DNA of 64,000 nt from Eutreptiella sp. 'Long Island Sound 2002' (GCA_964036045.1 OZ038379.1:75225992-75289991), one strand, 5' to 3'; shown: positions 11,220 to 23,105, counted from the first letter of the stretch. The notes: a model not told the origin generated them from the sequence alone. A program made the numbers and translations.

Positions 11220-11609
11220 ATGGTGGGGACTACACCGGCTATGGATGTTGAGGTGTCAACCAGCAGTTCGTGGTATGGACGTGGGCACCCTGACCGTTGT
11301 CATGTCATTGGCGGTCACTTTTTCCGGACCAACGGCGTGGCCACCAACACGGAGCAACAGGTGCGACCCCAAACAGCGGAGAGGCTTTTCATGTGGTTTT
11401 GCGAGCAGAAGGAACATATGCTGGGGGAGGATTCGGCAGTGAATGACGCCGGGGTTAGCGCTTTGCGCAGAGCAGTGGCGACGGTAAGAGGCGAAGGAGA
11501 GGCGCACAAAACGGAAAAGACAGCAAAACGCCGGGCAACACAAGCGACACAGGCAGCGGGCGCAAAGGGACGCCTGAGTCTAGGTGTTGCACGTCAGCCC
11601 TTGCGGTGA
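11220..11609 (+). CDS. Unrecognised ORF downstream of piggyBac copy P1
   Basis: A 129-residue frame with mixed, protein-like composition. It includes an ERLFMWFCEQKEHML-type helix and a Lys/Arg/Ala-rich C-terminal part. It follows an intron-like stretch (about 10,980-11,180) containing the GTTTTCCGCATTCTGCGCG motif seen in introns of the piggyBac-like genes, so it may be a 3' exon of that unit. No family is recognised. Confidence 0.3.
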   Translation: MVGTTPAMDVEVSTSSSWYGRGHPDRCHVIGGHFFRTNGVATNTEQQVRPQTAERLFMWFCEQKEHMLGEDSAVNDAGVSALRRAVATVRGEGEAHKTEKTAKRRATQATQAAGAKGRLSLGVARQPLR

Positions 11610-11645
11610 CACAACATCGGCCACCGATGCAGAGGGGTGGCATTG

Positions 11646-12122
11646 GAGCGGTTAGTGAACAAAGAGCAGATGGATACAACGGAAATGTTCCCACAAAAAG
11701 AAGTGACCTAGACAAGGCAAGAACAGGGGGCGCCGCCGTGTACACCACTGATAACAACTCACGAAGACGAAGTAGCCTCCGTGGAGCGTGTCCCATTCGG
11801 CCAAAAAGGCGAGGAGCAGCTGGACGCCGACGGAATCAGCGACCATTCGTCACTTGTGTGCACCCATATGGCAACATCGGATGACGACGACCAGTTAATG
11901 GCAAGCAGCGCGCACGCACAGGCACACATAGACACACACGACAGCGCACGCGAAGCACGGGACCTCAAGGGTTTTTTCATAGGACGGGTCAGACGTGGAG
12001 TCGGCGCCAAGTTTTCTCCTCGACTCCACGAAGGTCCATGCCCGAACAGACGGGTTCGAGATTGGAGGGCGGGCGGGGTATGGGGTGCACCCTCCCTAGG
12101 CATAGTATGCCAACATCAATGA
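11646..12122 (+). pseudogene. Unrecognised acidic ORF interrupted by one TAG
   Basis: One frame reads through 11,646-12,122 with a single TAG at 11,709-11,711. Composition is acidic and hydrophilic (a DDDDQ run near 11,880), then basic near the end (GRVRRGVGAK). The other frames over this stretch are Arg/Pro shadows. It could be an exon of an unknown gene carried with the P1 fragment. Its end overlaps the opposite-strand fragment P2. Confidence 0.3.
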
Positions 12123-14241
12123 GCCGGTGCGTGCACGACGCGGTTTGCCCCTTGGTCATAATCCAGAAGGCGTGCTTATTCATGTACAGGCACATGTCCA
12201 CCACGTACCCACTAGTGGCATCGGCAAGGCAATACAACTTAATGCCGGTTGAGTGGGGCTTGCGGGCAATGAACATCCGTAGTAGGCCACCACGTATGCC
12301 TTTGTGCGGCATAACACACTCATCCCCGCACGCCGCGCCACCCGGACAGGCACCAGCCCACTGCCTGTTACGCTCCTCCGGTAGCTCAACAACGTCGGGC
12401 CGGATGTTACGGCGCAAGACGTAGTACTCTGCGTGGCTCAGCAATTGTGCCATGAAGGGGTTGTAAAGCAACCCATCCCGGTCCCAAATGCCATCTACTT
12501 GCGTGGGTCATACCATGCCTCGTAGGAGTAGGAACGCGTTGTACTTACGGAAATGGGAGTCACCGCTGGATTCGATTGGGGCAACACCTAGAATCGATTG
12601 GGTCAACCGCTAGAATCGATCGGGTCTACCGCTAGAATCAACACGGATCAGGTAACACACCTTGGTACTAGGGGGCTCAAGTGGAAGAGATTCGCCTTTC
12701 GAGGGACCCCCGTTGTAATTCCTAGATTGGTGCCAGAATGTGGTCGCAAACCTCATCCTCGGTACACCCAGCTAGTTCGGTTTGGCCTGGCCGGACTCCA
12801 TGCATGATGCTTGCTGAACAATCCTCCAAAGGAGGTGCACCTACATAAAGATTCTTGGGAAATGGCATTTTCAAAGAGCGGTGTTCCAACTCCGGAGGCG
12901 GGACCGGAGGCAATGCCGAGAACGCCCAAAACGCGAAGAATGCGCAACACCAAATGCAAAGGCACAACCGGAGGCACCGCACAGGACATGTAGTATAAGG
13001 CTGTGTGTGTGTGTGTGTGTGTGTGTGTTTTGGGGGGGAGTTGGCCTCAATGCCCCTACCACACAACAATAGGCAATAGGTATGGTATTTGTTTTTGCGA
13101 CACAACACCACTTCGGTTCTGCTAGGCGCAAACCGGGCACTACATGTCCGATCGCCATGAAACTACATTATTGTACACCCAAAAAACCGTTAATATCACC
13201 ACAAATAGCGATGCCACCAATTCGGCGCCTGTTGTGAAAAAGAGACTATTTGCGCAGAAACCTCCCACCCAGAAGGTGACTCGCACGAGCGCCTGCATAA
13301 CACGGAAAACAATGTCCTAGCCTCCAACGGAAGGCTGGAATCAGGACGGATAGAACGCGGAAAACGCGCAAAGCGCATAGCACAAACCGAGGCAGATTCC
13401 GGTTAGGGTTAGAGATTCCGGAGGCGCCACAAAACCATACGGGCATAACGCGCAAACGGTAGCAACACCACAACGCGCACCTACTAACCTACCGCACCAC
13501 CATTGGCCCCTGCCCAGACCTCCGCACACGTTGTGGCGCCTTCTACGGCCTCGCTGGGTCCTTCTTGGGCAACGTCACCTTTGTGTTTTGGGGGCAACTG
13601 CTGCAGAACCGGGAGAACGTGATAACTCGGCTCCAAAGGCAATGTGGAGGCACGACATGCAGGACGGGCAAGACGCGGAAAACGCGCATCACACCACGTA
13701 TCGGCCTCTAGAGGCAAACAACAAGCAGACGTGGAGAAAATGCCGCCAACCCAAAACGCCCTGCACAACAGCCTGCTGCTGCTCCATGGCACCACGGCTA
13801 CTTCTTTGCGTTCCACGAGGGGGTGGATCGTGCCGCATATCGCCGGCATTTTGTGGAGGCGCAACAGAGGGCGCCGACTGACGGCTCCTTACAAACCACA
13901 CATTCAAAGCCCCAACGGAGGACGTACAATCCGGTTGCTTCCGAAGCCGCCAAGGCACCTTCTTGATCTATGCCACTTCGGTGAATAGGCCGAGCGGCGC
14001 CTCGGGTTGAATCTCTGGCGGCACGTCCTCAGATATTGCGTCGGGGGGTGGGCCATGCGGAGGAGGAGGGGGGGGACTGCGCGGCAGCGGCGGAAAGGGG
14101 GGCCGCTGCGGGTTGTTGGGGAGTGGCTGCTGAGGCGGACGGTGGGCAAGGGGGGGGGGGTATTGTGGTGGCGGGGGGGGGGGTGCTGGTAGTAGTACCC
14201 TCTCGTTTGACGGGACACCTAATCCCATTGGCAGTCTGCAC
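12038..14241 (-). pseudogene. piggyBac-like gene remnant, copy P2 (internally deleted)
   Basis: Minus-strand blocks match the larger copy P3/P4 in order. A Pro-rich exon lies at 14,228-13,970. An exon with CTEDEVCDHILAPI lies near 12,722-12,860. The N-terminal transposase block (KYNAFLLLRGMV, TGA at 12,510-12,508, then QVDGIWDRDGLLYNP) lies at 12,550-12,460. The catalytic-core start (GDECVMPHKG, first Asp; IKLYCLADATSGY) lies at 12,420-12,210. About 60 codons containing the second catalytic Asp (DSFF in P4) are then missing, and the frame resumes at MNKHAFWIMTKG. Stretches between blocks contain the TTTTCCGCGT intron motif. It is dead: a core deletion, a nonsense codon and no C-terminal domain. 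Confidence 0.7.
12565..12640. repeat. Short tandem repeat, CTAGAATCGAT unit
   Basis: About four imperfect 22-25-bp copies sharing (C)TAGAATCGATYGGGT and ACCG. It lies in an intron-like gap of the P2 remnant. Confidence 0.6.
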
Positions 14242-14299
14242 AGCGTGTAGCGCTAGCAGACCGCCTCCAAAAGCGTCGGTGGAATGATACGTGCGATAC

Positions 14300-14690
14300 G
14301 TGTGTCAGGCGTGGAGGTGCCAAAGAAAAATTAGGACAAGGACAACGGAGGGGCAGCCCGTGGTCACTTGTCCTTTGCGATTTCCCGGAAGGGCCCGCAG
14401 AAGAGCATTATTGCCGCACCAACAAGAAGAGGGAAGTTCCTGTCTGAAGGGGGGCACAACCGTGATTTGGGGACGATGCAAAGAATCTTAGAGACGAACT
14501 TCAACATAGCGTTTGGTAGATTGGTGATGCATTACATGGAGTGCGTGTCTGAGGAACCACAGTCCGGGCAAGAGATCGGTTTGGCAGTTCTGCTACACAC
14601 CAGCGTCCGAGCCCTGAGCGTGCAAAGCGCATCCATCTACCTTGGCGCGACAGTCTTGCACTTTTGCGGGATCGCGCGGTCTCCCCTTCT
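14300..14690 (+). pseudogene. piggyBac-like N-terminal fragment, copy P7
   Basis: The frame carries GTMQRILETNFNIAFGRL and the following ~45 residues. These align with copy P3 near 37,190-37,020 (AMQRTLESDYEVSLGRV and onward, including SVRALSVQ versus DVRAYSVQ). A TAG at 14,332-14,334 interrupts the Lys-rich lead-in that P3 also has. It lies on the strand opposite to P2, although both belong to N-terminal parts of the family, so an inversion or independent fragmenting is implied. Homology stops just before 14,697, where LINE sequence on the other strand begins. Confidence 0.6.
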
Positions 14691-14696
14691 TAGTCT

Positions 14697-17600
14697 TCAC
14701 CTACCACCAGGGTGCTTGACTGTCAGGGCCCCAAGGGCAGGGTATACGACAACCCTTCGGTGTGGGTGGCGAGGTGGTCTGCCTCCCCGAGGCCCACCCG
14801 GGCCCCCACTATCGGGTGGACGTCCTGGGCGATCACGTCGAAGAACTTCGCGAAATCCGTGATCAGGACGTCCACTACCGGGTGCTGAAATCTGGGCAAG
14901 TCCAACTTCATGTGCACCGTGCGGACCACCTCTTGCAGGGATAATCCCCGCATGCCCCCTACAAGGCCCCCTAGGGCCCATTCATAGATGGCCGTGGCCA
15001 AGGCGTAGAAAGCCGTGGGCTCCAGGTTTGAGATGTGGGGAGGAGATGGTTATCCCCCGGAGGTTTGCCTCCAAGACAGGCGGGTCCGGGGTTTATAGGA
15101 GCAGGGTAACTCGCCCTTGCTTGCCCAACGTGTGACACACTGGGGAGGGGCGCACTACGGCGCAAAGGGTCTTCTGGTCCGCCTCCGTCAGGTGTTGGTA
15201 CCAGGTGATGTCGATGTACACGCCCGCCTCAGGCGGGCGGATGTCGGGGCCGCGGGCTTTACCAGACTGCACCTCCCAGAGCTGGCGAGGCTGGACATAT
15301 GCGCCGCGGGCTGGCAAGGCATGTTGCGGCAAGAGTCCCGGGTATCGTTGGAAATGGGGCCACCGGTCGGGGTCGTCCCGTATTCGGTAGCTGTGGCCCT
15401 GGAGCCTCTAGCGGCTCAAGTACACGGCAGACAACGTCTCCCTGGGGTTGTGGAGCGCGTTGCTGTCCAAGGGGATCTCTGAGATATCCCGCGAGGGGCC
15501 TTGGCTGCGCCGTTGCACGTCCTTCCACGGCTCAGGGATGCGCTTGAGGCTCCGGGTCTCTTGCGCGCCAGAGGGCCCTGTGATATATCCCTCGATGCTT
15601 TGTTGGCGCTGGGCTTCTCCCGATCCACGAGGCTCCTTTTGAGGCCGTGTCCCGCTGTCAAGGAGGTGCCCAGCATGTTTTCGGCCATCATCGTGAAGCG
15701 CCCTACGGAGGGGAGGATACTCCGCGCCGGGAAGGGCTGTTGGGGAGCTTTCGAGGGGGGGGGGGGGGCGCTCCGCAGGGCGTGCCCAGAGGCGGTTGTG
15801 CCGGAAACGGAGGGCCCGGACCCTGCCCATAACATGGGCCCAGTCATGGATTGCCCGCTGCAGACCTTTCATCCAACGGTCCGGGGCGGGCTGAGGGTCT
15901 ACGGCTCTCCTGCGAGGCACCGAGCTCTGGAAATCAGCTGCAAGTGCTGGGGACAGGGCCATTGGGCCCAAGTGGTATTTTGCTGTGCGCCAGACCGCAT
16001 GGGGGCTGGCCTTGTCCAGTCGGATCGCCGAGAATGCGGCAGTGAAGAGAAGGGGGACGTGAAGGTCCGAGAGGAGGGTAATCCCCGAGTAGTGGTAGGA
16101 GGCGATAGTGAACTGCGCCTCACTATGGCAGGCGACTGTGTCGATGCGGAAGCGCGCGGCACCCTGGAAGCAGGATATGTTCCCTGCGGGACCGCGTGCA
16201 GGTCCACCAAGTCCCTGAGGTTGAAGGCCCTCAGGAATGTGCGGTAGCCCAAATCTTCGGGGCGCGGAGTATCCCGCCCAGCCGGTCGGGACGCCGAGTT
16301 GGTGTCAGTCACAACCAGGACAGTCCTCGGGTCCACGACACAGTTGACCTCCTACCAGACGCCCGCCCACCATCGAACATATGGCTCAACGCCAATGTTC
16401 CTTTGGGGGGCATGGGCCGCCAGCCCGTGATGCTGCCCCCTGGGGTTAGCACCTCCGTGAGGAGGGCGTTCGCGCCCTCCTTGACCCACATGAAGGACGC
16501 CCAAGTAGTAGTCCCCGTACGGACATACACCTCAAGGCCTGCCCCCGTCTTTCCATGGGCCGGGAGCACGACGTGCCGGGTGTAGTCCTGGAAGGGGGGG
16601 TCCTTAGGGCTTGCCAGGGACTGGGCTTCTGCCAGGATGAGAATGGTGGGGCGGCGCGCCGCCATGTGTAGGGCCTGCGCCACGTGGCATTGCCGCTGGT
16701 ACCTGCCATAGACATTGAGCCACAGGTACCCTACAGCATGCACGTCCTCCGGCGTGCCCTCAATTCTGGGATGGCGAGGGGCCGGGGTGCTCGGGCTCCA
16801 TGCTGAGGTCCGCTAAACTGGGCTCGTCTTCGGGGTCTACGTCCCGCGCCGAGCTGTTGGCCGCCTCCTGGGCTGCACGCGGGTCGCCCCCGATGAGGCC
16901 GAAAACCGTGGTCGGGGAGGGGGTCCTTGCCGGCCGCTCGCCGGTGAGCCTGGGGACTATCTAGTCACGCGGGGCTTGGGCCCGCGCTCCCAGGACCTTG
17001 AAGCCCACTGGGCGGACAGGCTGGAAAGCCCGGACGTAAGTCACCCAAGACGCGCTCCAGCATTTTGAGTCGGCGTCTCGGAGCTGCTGGGCCCCCTGGG
17101 CCGAGGGCACCAGGACGGGCCCCCGGGTCTTGTCGTAGGTGGCCTTGGCCACCATAGGCGTAGCGATGACGAGGGGCGTGCCCCCCGGGCGGGGTGAGGG
17201 TGGCCCGGTGGTCCACGAGGTGGATTTGGGCCGTGTCTACCGGGGCATACCGGTCCCCCCGCTAGACACAGATTTGCACCGGGGGCCGGGGGTGGCCACT
17301 GGGGCACCCCGTGGGACATGCGCCGGGCATTGGCGCACCAGCACCATCCGGGGGCACCGCCCGGGGGGGGGGGGGGGGCAGACCAGACATAGGCATATGC
17401 CATGGCCTGGAGCCACCACCCGGGGCGTGTGTTGCCCGAGGGGGTTGGGAGGCGGAGGTGCACCTTCCCCTCGATCAAGTAGTACACCGTGATCCCAAGT
17501 CCAGGCGGGTGAGGGGCCGGGATGGCATCTCCCTCCCAGCTGGGGAGTGAGAAGGAGAGGACCCCCGGGGGTGAAGTTCACGAGCTGGAGCAGCTTGCGG

Positions 17601-18668
17601 GTCCGCTTGGCGTATTGCGCCAGGAGGGGGGAGAGGCCGTCACTCTCTGGGGAATGGGGGACAGGGAGGGGGGTGGTCTCGTGGCCCGTGGCACGCATGT
17701 GGCTCCCCACTGCCGACACGTGTTCGCTGTCCAGGAAAACAGCGACGTCCATGGCCTTGCAGGGGTTCGCCTCCTCCACGGCTGTATCAGCAATGAGTGC
17801 CGCCAGGCGGGACTCATGCGGGCCCATATCACCTGTCGGGCTCTCGACGGGGTCCGCGGCAGCAGTTCGGGGTCCTCGGCTGGCGGTTCGGGGTCCTCAT
17901 CGGACGTGTCCGCCGGCTGCGAGGGTTCCGGGGGATTGAGGCCATCAGCGTCACCATCGTTGAGGCCAGCCAGCTGGGTGGCCGTGCCCTGGGATGCATC
18001 CACGTCGATGGGGGGGGGGGGGGCTCTGCCGCGTGCGGGACTTCGGTTCCCAGGGTGGGCGAGGTGGCATTGGGCTGCTCACCTTGGGCGGGCTCAGGGG
18101 CCCGTTCATCTCCGAGGGTTGACTCCGCATTACCCTCACTTGTCCCTTGAGGGACCACCCGCGGTGGACACGGGCCACATGGGCGGGGGCACCGCAAGCG
18201 ACACACGTCACACCAATCCAGGTTCTGCCCGCCCACGGGGCTTTCCATCGCCGGGGGGGCCGAAATCACGGCGTCTCATGAGGCCCGGGGGGTAACGGCT
18301 TGGCAGGCTGGCGCCGGGGGGTCCGCCATATAGGCCGGCTGGTCTGTTGCGGGCGCCAGTTGCGGGTCTACCGTAGGGGGGTCCACGTCCATGAGGTATG
18401 GGACATCTCCATTGCTATGGTCGGTGGGCACTCTCTGGGTCCGGGCTGGGGGCCCCCGCCACAGCACTGGTGGGCGCGGGCCTTGTGGAGTTGTGCCAAT
18501 TATTGGGGTAGCGGGGCTGCCGGCCTCTGCAAGCAAGCGCCGGCGAAGCCGGCTCGCTCGGCCATCGGTGGCCGCTCTCTGTTGTGCAGGCGAGCCCAAC
18601 GGGGCGGCGGCGCGCCGTTGCCGCAGCTCGGGCGCCGCCGCCTAGCTTTCGGGCTGCAGGGGGCCTGT
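14697..18668 (-). pseudogene. Non-LTR retrotransposon (LINE) ORF2: endonuclease and truncated RT
   Basis: From high to low coordinates: a disordered Pro/Ala-rich N-terminal region with a Cys cluster near 18,220; an endonuclease/exonuclease/phosphatase domain at about 16,740-16,020; and the start of a reverse transcriptase at about 15,010-14,730. The endonuclease motifs are LWLNVYG, LILAEAQ for the catalytic Glu, VVTDTN for the GDFN-like site, FRIDTV and LLSDLHVPLL. RT motif A reads VLITDFAKFFDVIAQDV. The RT stops after ~50 further residues; no YxDD motif C remains, because the junction at 14,697 cuts it off. Frame breaks coincide with poly-C/G runs (about 18,010; 17,360; 15,755), and a TGA lies at 18,278-18,276. 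It is an inactive remnant. The 5' side is continued by the ORF1-like region beyond the inserted element at 18,669-23,362. Confidence 0.75.
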
Positions 18669-18937
18669 GTACCCTTGGTGAACGGGGGATAAGTGGCCTT
18701 TTGAATGGGGCGCGAATATTCACGTGAATCGACCCAAAATTTGAGGTTGTCGGGGGAAAACGCCATATTTTTGGTTCCTTCTGAGGGATTTGAGGGGGTA
18801 AAATTGTTCCCCCAACTTCATTACGCATCATCCAGTGAAGGTCCCGCCCCAAAAGCATCCACCATCCCGAAACCGCGCCCCAAACGAGAGGTGCCGAAAC
18901 CCGGCAAGCCTGTAGCTGATTCACAGGCGTGGATTCA

Positions 18938-19010
18938 CGTGAATTCGTGCGAAAGTCGCACGAATTTCGCATGAATTTGGTATGATATTCACGTGAATTC
19001 ACGTGATTTT
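18938..19010. repeat. Cluster of TTCACGTGAA / TTCGTGCGAA palindromes
   Basis: Several overlapping self-complementary decamers of form TTC-NNNN-GAA, plus one isolated TTCACGTGAA at 18,717. It is subterminal to the left end of the 4.7-kb element. Confidence 0.75.
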
Positions 19011-19049
19011 ACACAAATGTTACCGGTGTGCACCCCCTGATTTGTCCTA

Positions 19050-20710
19050 ACACCCTAGGTACACTCTCCAATGCATGCTTGCATGCACTCTGGCCACGGG
19101 CAACAATGGTATGGGTTCATGTTGTGATCTCATGTCCGTTTCTTGCGACACCGGAACCGCCGCTGTAGAGTCTGAAGGTGCTGCATGTCGGTTAGAACCT
19201 GTATTCTTGTACGGCTTCCATACGTTTGTACACTTATGGGCCCTTGCCCATTTTGTGCCCTTTTGGTCGCATCCCACCCATGCACCCAGAGGCTATCATC
19301 AATGGTGTGGTTGTCCACAACCACTTGCACCCCTAGTCTCCCCCGGAGGAGGCTTACGCCCCCGTTGTTGCGCTACATGCGCTTCAGCCTCCGGTGACTT
19401 CCCTCCATGGCAAAGCAGGAGAACTGTAACAAGATTCTCCACTTCGTTGCAAAAAAATGCATGTGGTTGATCCAAAGATGCGTCCACGGAAGTTTGCCCC
19501 ACTGAAGCTCATTGTGGGCGGTGCCCATGGCTATGCAATGGTTCCGGAGCCGCCCCAAGTCGGCCGCGGAGAACCATGCGGAACGCCAAGCGTATACACA
19601 CATGCTTGCAAAATTCTCCCACCACGTTTTGCACACGAACTCCCAACTTTTTCCGCCTACTTGATGCTGCCTCACACTAGGGTGTGGTAGGCAAGCATCT
19701 ATTACCTTCTCCCAACCCCTATTCCGCATGAAATGGATGGCAGCAACACACTCCATCCTTACCTTCCCCTTCTTGTTTGCCTTGTCATTCTTTAATGAGG
19801 CACGAGTGCAAGTTCGTGCTGCAAGGCGTGCTCCATCTGGAACCGGTTGCAGCATGGTGCGTGCCACAGTGGCCAGTGCCTTACCTGTCAATTGTAGAAC
19901 TAGGTCCCGTGTCCCGTTGATGCCACACAAAGGGACACGGAGGGCCATAATCAGGCACTCGCCTATCACTTGTAATGGTCCTATATATAGCACCCATGGA
20001 AACAATCCCTTCCCAGTTGCCGTCTATTGCACTTGCTATGCCAAAGGTAGCGAGGCAAACAGCACGGTTGCGCATGCAGACCCAACACACAATGGCACCG
20101 GGGGATTCTGCCTTCCGGTTGTGGCAGCCCGCCATGAGCACGTGTGCTTTCCCATCTGCACACAGAAGAAAAAAAAAGGACTGCCTATCGTTCCCTTCCG
20201 TATCTTTAAAACTTACGGTTGCCGCCTTGCGCAACTCGTCATCAACATCGATTTCTTGGGAGGCCGCGTAGAGGGGCTCCCACTTTTCACTGCTCCGCAA
20301 TAGCCACCAACTGGATAGTTGGTTGGGGCTGGTGGTGCCACCAAGCCTACAATGGGCGTACGAGGCCTCATGCCTCGATGTACCATCCTCCGCAATAGGC
20401 AACCAATGCAGCTGCCGGTCCCCGGGCTGCATGATGTCTGAGGGTGGAGGTGGTCAACACTTGTACATGTGGCCGATGCGGTGGGGTAGGTAGCAGGCCG
20501 TACCATGGATGGTCGTGTCGTCTCCCGTATACGCAGTGAACGCCCGGGACTCCGGTAACGCTAGCTGCCGAAGCATGCCGCACACCTAGTCCCATGCCAC
20601 ACCGTACGTCATGCTCCCCACTAGGTACCGCGCCTCTATGCTAGAGAGGTGCAACGACCGGATCCGCCAAACGGTCATCATCAACCTCTCCTCCATGGTG
20701 GGCTCAAGTG
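19050..20710 (-). pseudogene. Transposase-like pseudogene (unclassified family)
   Basis: One protein can be followed through frame breaks. The N-terminal part (20,710-20,457) includes TYGVAWD, then TAG (20,588-20,586), and HGTACYLPHRIGHMYKC before a TGA (20,456-20,454). Next is FFFLLCADGKAHVLM and VCWVCMRN (about 20,190-20,080), a DGK plus Cys-pair arrangement. The C-terminal part (20,005-19,376) has WTHLWINHMHFF and CFAMEGSHRRLKRM, then TAG (19,375-19,373), and it continues in frame with VVVDNHTIDDSLWVHGWD to about 19,200. The gross layout resembles transposase-like proteins common in algal genomes, but I cannot name the family. A related, shorter remnant lies at 39.4-40.0 kb. At least three stops and one frameshift make it inactive. 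Confidence 0.5.
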
Positions 20711-20967
20711 GGAGGGCCACTACAACTCTTGTTTCTGGGGCAAGCACTATTTGCCGGTGTCGGGAAGGTTCTTGACGGTCTGGGGTGCTGCAAGGTCCTT
20801 GGTAACAACTTGCTAGAGCGCTTATAGGCGCCTCTGTTGTGTAGGATCGGCTACCAAATGGAATGGCTCCTTGGGCCGCGGCATGGTGTTTGGTACAAAG
20901 CCTGTGGAATTGGGGAATGGGGGTTTTTATCGGAGGTTTCTACCATCCCCATGCCCAAGGTGACTAA

Positions 20968-21130
20968 ATTTGGTGAGATTCACGTGAAATTCGTACAAAA
21001 TTCGTATGAAATTCGTACGAATTTCACGTGAATGAATGTGTGTGAATACTGAAGTTTTGTGAAATTCGCACGAAATTCGTACGAAATGCGTAAAAATTTC
21101 GTACGCGTTTCGTACAACTTTCACGTGAAA
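20968..21130. repeat. Cluster of TTCACGTGAA and TTCGTACGAA palindromes
   Basis: Roughly ten near-copies in 160 bp, with TTCACGTGAA at both edges and TTCGTACGAA variants in the middle. It separates the two broken genes of the 4.7-kb element. Confidence 0.8.
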
Positions 21131-21477
21131 GTGAGCCAATTTTCAAAAGAAAGAAAGAAAATTCAAAAAAAGATTTGAGTCATCCTTTTGCCCTCGTTGA
21201 CCCTCACAAAGCAAGCACACGTTGAAGCTCAGGAGTTACCACACAAGCGGTCCAATGTCCACTTGTTTCACCATTTCGGCTGACACCTGAGCAGTGTAAC
21301 AGATCGACTGGCACAGGAGACCCCAATTAAAATACAGACGGTGTTGTGAAGAAAATTGCGCAAAATGGGGGGGGGAGTACCCCACATGTCGTTCAAACTG
21401 CCCATGCCGGGGGGGGGGGGGCGCTGGGCAGCACCCCCCTCCCACAACCCCACCCTCCCAACCACCGCCTTCCCCAC

Positions 21478-22995
21478 TCACAACACCTGGTCCACGCTGG
21501 GGAAGTCCCAGCTAGACAAATTCCCAGCAACGGCCAGGGCCTCTTGGGGGGGATCCAGGTGTGGGGTGTTGGGCTGGTGGTGGCGGTGCCGGGGGTCGGG
21601 GTTCCACAAGCTAAAAAAAGCCCCGTGCAGCCCATCCTTGGAGTTGGGGAGGGCAGGCAACGCATGGTGGCGGCTTGTGGCCACCATCAGCAGCATGTTC
21701 CCCCTCTGCAGCTGAATGGTGCCCCAACGTGCATCCCCCGCCTCCCCCAGGCCCGTCCCCGCCTGCACCGCCACCTGGCAGTCCCCGGACAAGCAGAGGA
21801 AGCTACTCAGGTGACACCCCGAGATGTCCCTGGTGTCGGGGGGGAGCACCTCGGGGTGGGTGGCAACATCGGTGTGGGGGAGCTGGGACCCACTCCCCAC
21901 ACTCGCCACGATGACGCTACCCGGTGTCACTGGGTGGAAGTCCCCAACCTGAGTAACACTTTCGGTGAGGGGGGGTGGAACTTCTTGAACAGAGCCCCCC
22001 CGACCCCCGACCCCAAGGCGCTTTTGCTTTGCCAATGCCGCGCAAGATCCAGATCCCTTGCCTGATCTTCACTCCGCCCGGCGTTGAAGAGCGGTTCAAA
22101 ATTCTTTGCGACGACATTTTCGTTGCCGCTGCCCCACGCCTTCATCACCTTGTTCCACCCCACCTCACAATCCCGTGGTTCCACACGCCCCCGAAGCACA
22201 ATGTAGCCGTTGCTATCAACAAAGTTGAGGGGCGGCTGGGAGGGGCCAACCCTCTCCGGGGCGGGGTTGCCCATCACCCAATGAGGGGGATCGGGAAAGT
22301 GTTCGGTGCGGAGGGGGGGTTGACTCGAAATGAAGGGGCGGGCGCATGAGGCACCACGGTACCATTGCAAAGAACTTGTACTGTAGAAGGTGGGGTGGGT
22401 GATGTCGGGGATGTGCACCTGTGGGGGGATGGTGGGATGGAAAGGGGCGATGCCCGAATCCTCCCACCACCAGGGGCTGGCAAGGTGCCAAGAGAAGGGG
22501 GAAAAAAAGTGGTTAGATGGTGCCCCGGCAGCAAGATCGTGCAGGCACACCATGTCGCAGTGGGGGGGGTATACACAAGGTTAGTGGTGGGGTACACTTG
22601 GACGTGGGCGTCCTTAGGCTTCCCCACCGGCTTAGTAAGCATGGAATTGAGCAGTTGGGCAATGGTGGCAGGTTGAGGGATCAGATGCAAACACTTAAGA
22701 GAGAAGAGTTGGCGGCGGACGTCCCTCCACAAATTTGTGGCCCAAGCCTTCCCCCCAACATAGGAGTTGCGGGTGGGGCTGCGCAGGTCGATGTGAATGA
22801 CATCGGGGGAGGGGTCGAGGGATGCTGCCCAGCCCACAACATCGTCCACCCCCAGTGCCCCCGACTGGTAGGTTGCTTCCTCCAATTGGTGGTGGGCCAC
22901 GGGGAGGGCTTGGTACTGCGCGAGGGTGTCGGCAGCAGGATCGGGGAGGCGAGCTGGGACAAAGTTTGGTCCGACTTGGTCACAAGAAGAAGCAA
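21478..22995 (-). pseudogene. 2-oxoglutarate/Fe(II) dioxygenase-like gene, frame-broken
   Basis: Three successive minus-strand frames join into one protein-like product. The middle part has NGYIVLRGRVEPRDCEVGW (about 22,210), similar to the GYVVLRG start of phytanoyl-hydroxylase-type folds. The last frame (22,035-21,478) has GSQLPHTDVATHPE, an HxD candidate for iron binding. It is followed by WGTIQLQRGNMLLM and SRHHALP (candidate distal His) and then a KDGLHGAFFSLW strand where 2OG-binding Arg/Lys usually sits. This order (HxD, G-strand, His, basic residue) fits the double-stranded beta-helix oxygenases. Substrate is unknown. TET/JBP-type enzymes, known to travel with some transposons, are one possibility, but I cannot assign that subfamily. 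Frame changes lie near G-runs (22,560; 21,970). Confidence 0.45.
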
Positions 22996-23044
22996 AAAAA
23001 GGCTTTGAGAGCTCTGACAAAGCGAAACAGTGGAAATTGGGGCA

Positions 23045-23105
23045 AATTCGTACGAAATTCGTACGAAATTCGTACCAAGTTCGTGCGAGTTTCACAGTCT
23101 CGTGA
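23045..23105. repeat. Cluster of TTCGTACGAA palindromes
   Basis: Three tandem AATTCGTACGA units plus variants. It is subterminal to the right end of the 4.7-kb element and matches the arrangement at 7,376-7,443 in inverse orientation. Confidence 0.8.

Noticed and set aside
18150-18240. CCHC zinc knuckle in the LINE N-terminal region
   Set aside because: Cys residues occur in two overlapping frames with non-canonical spacing; I mention a Cys cluster but do not call a knuckle.
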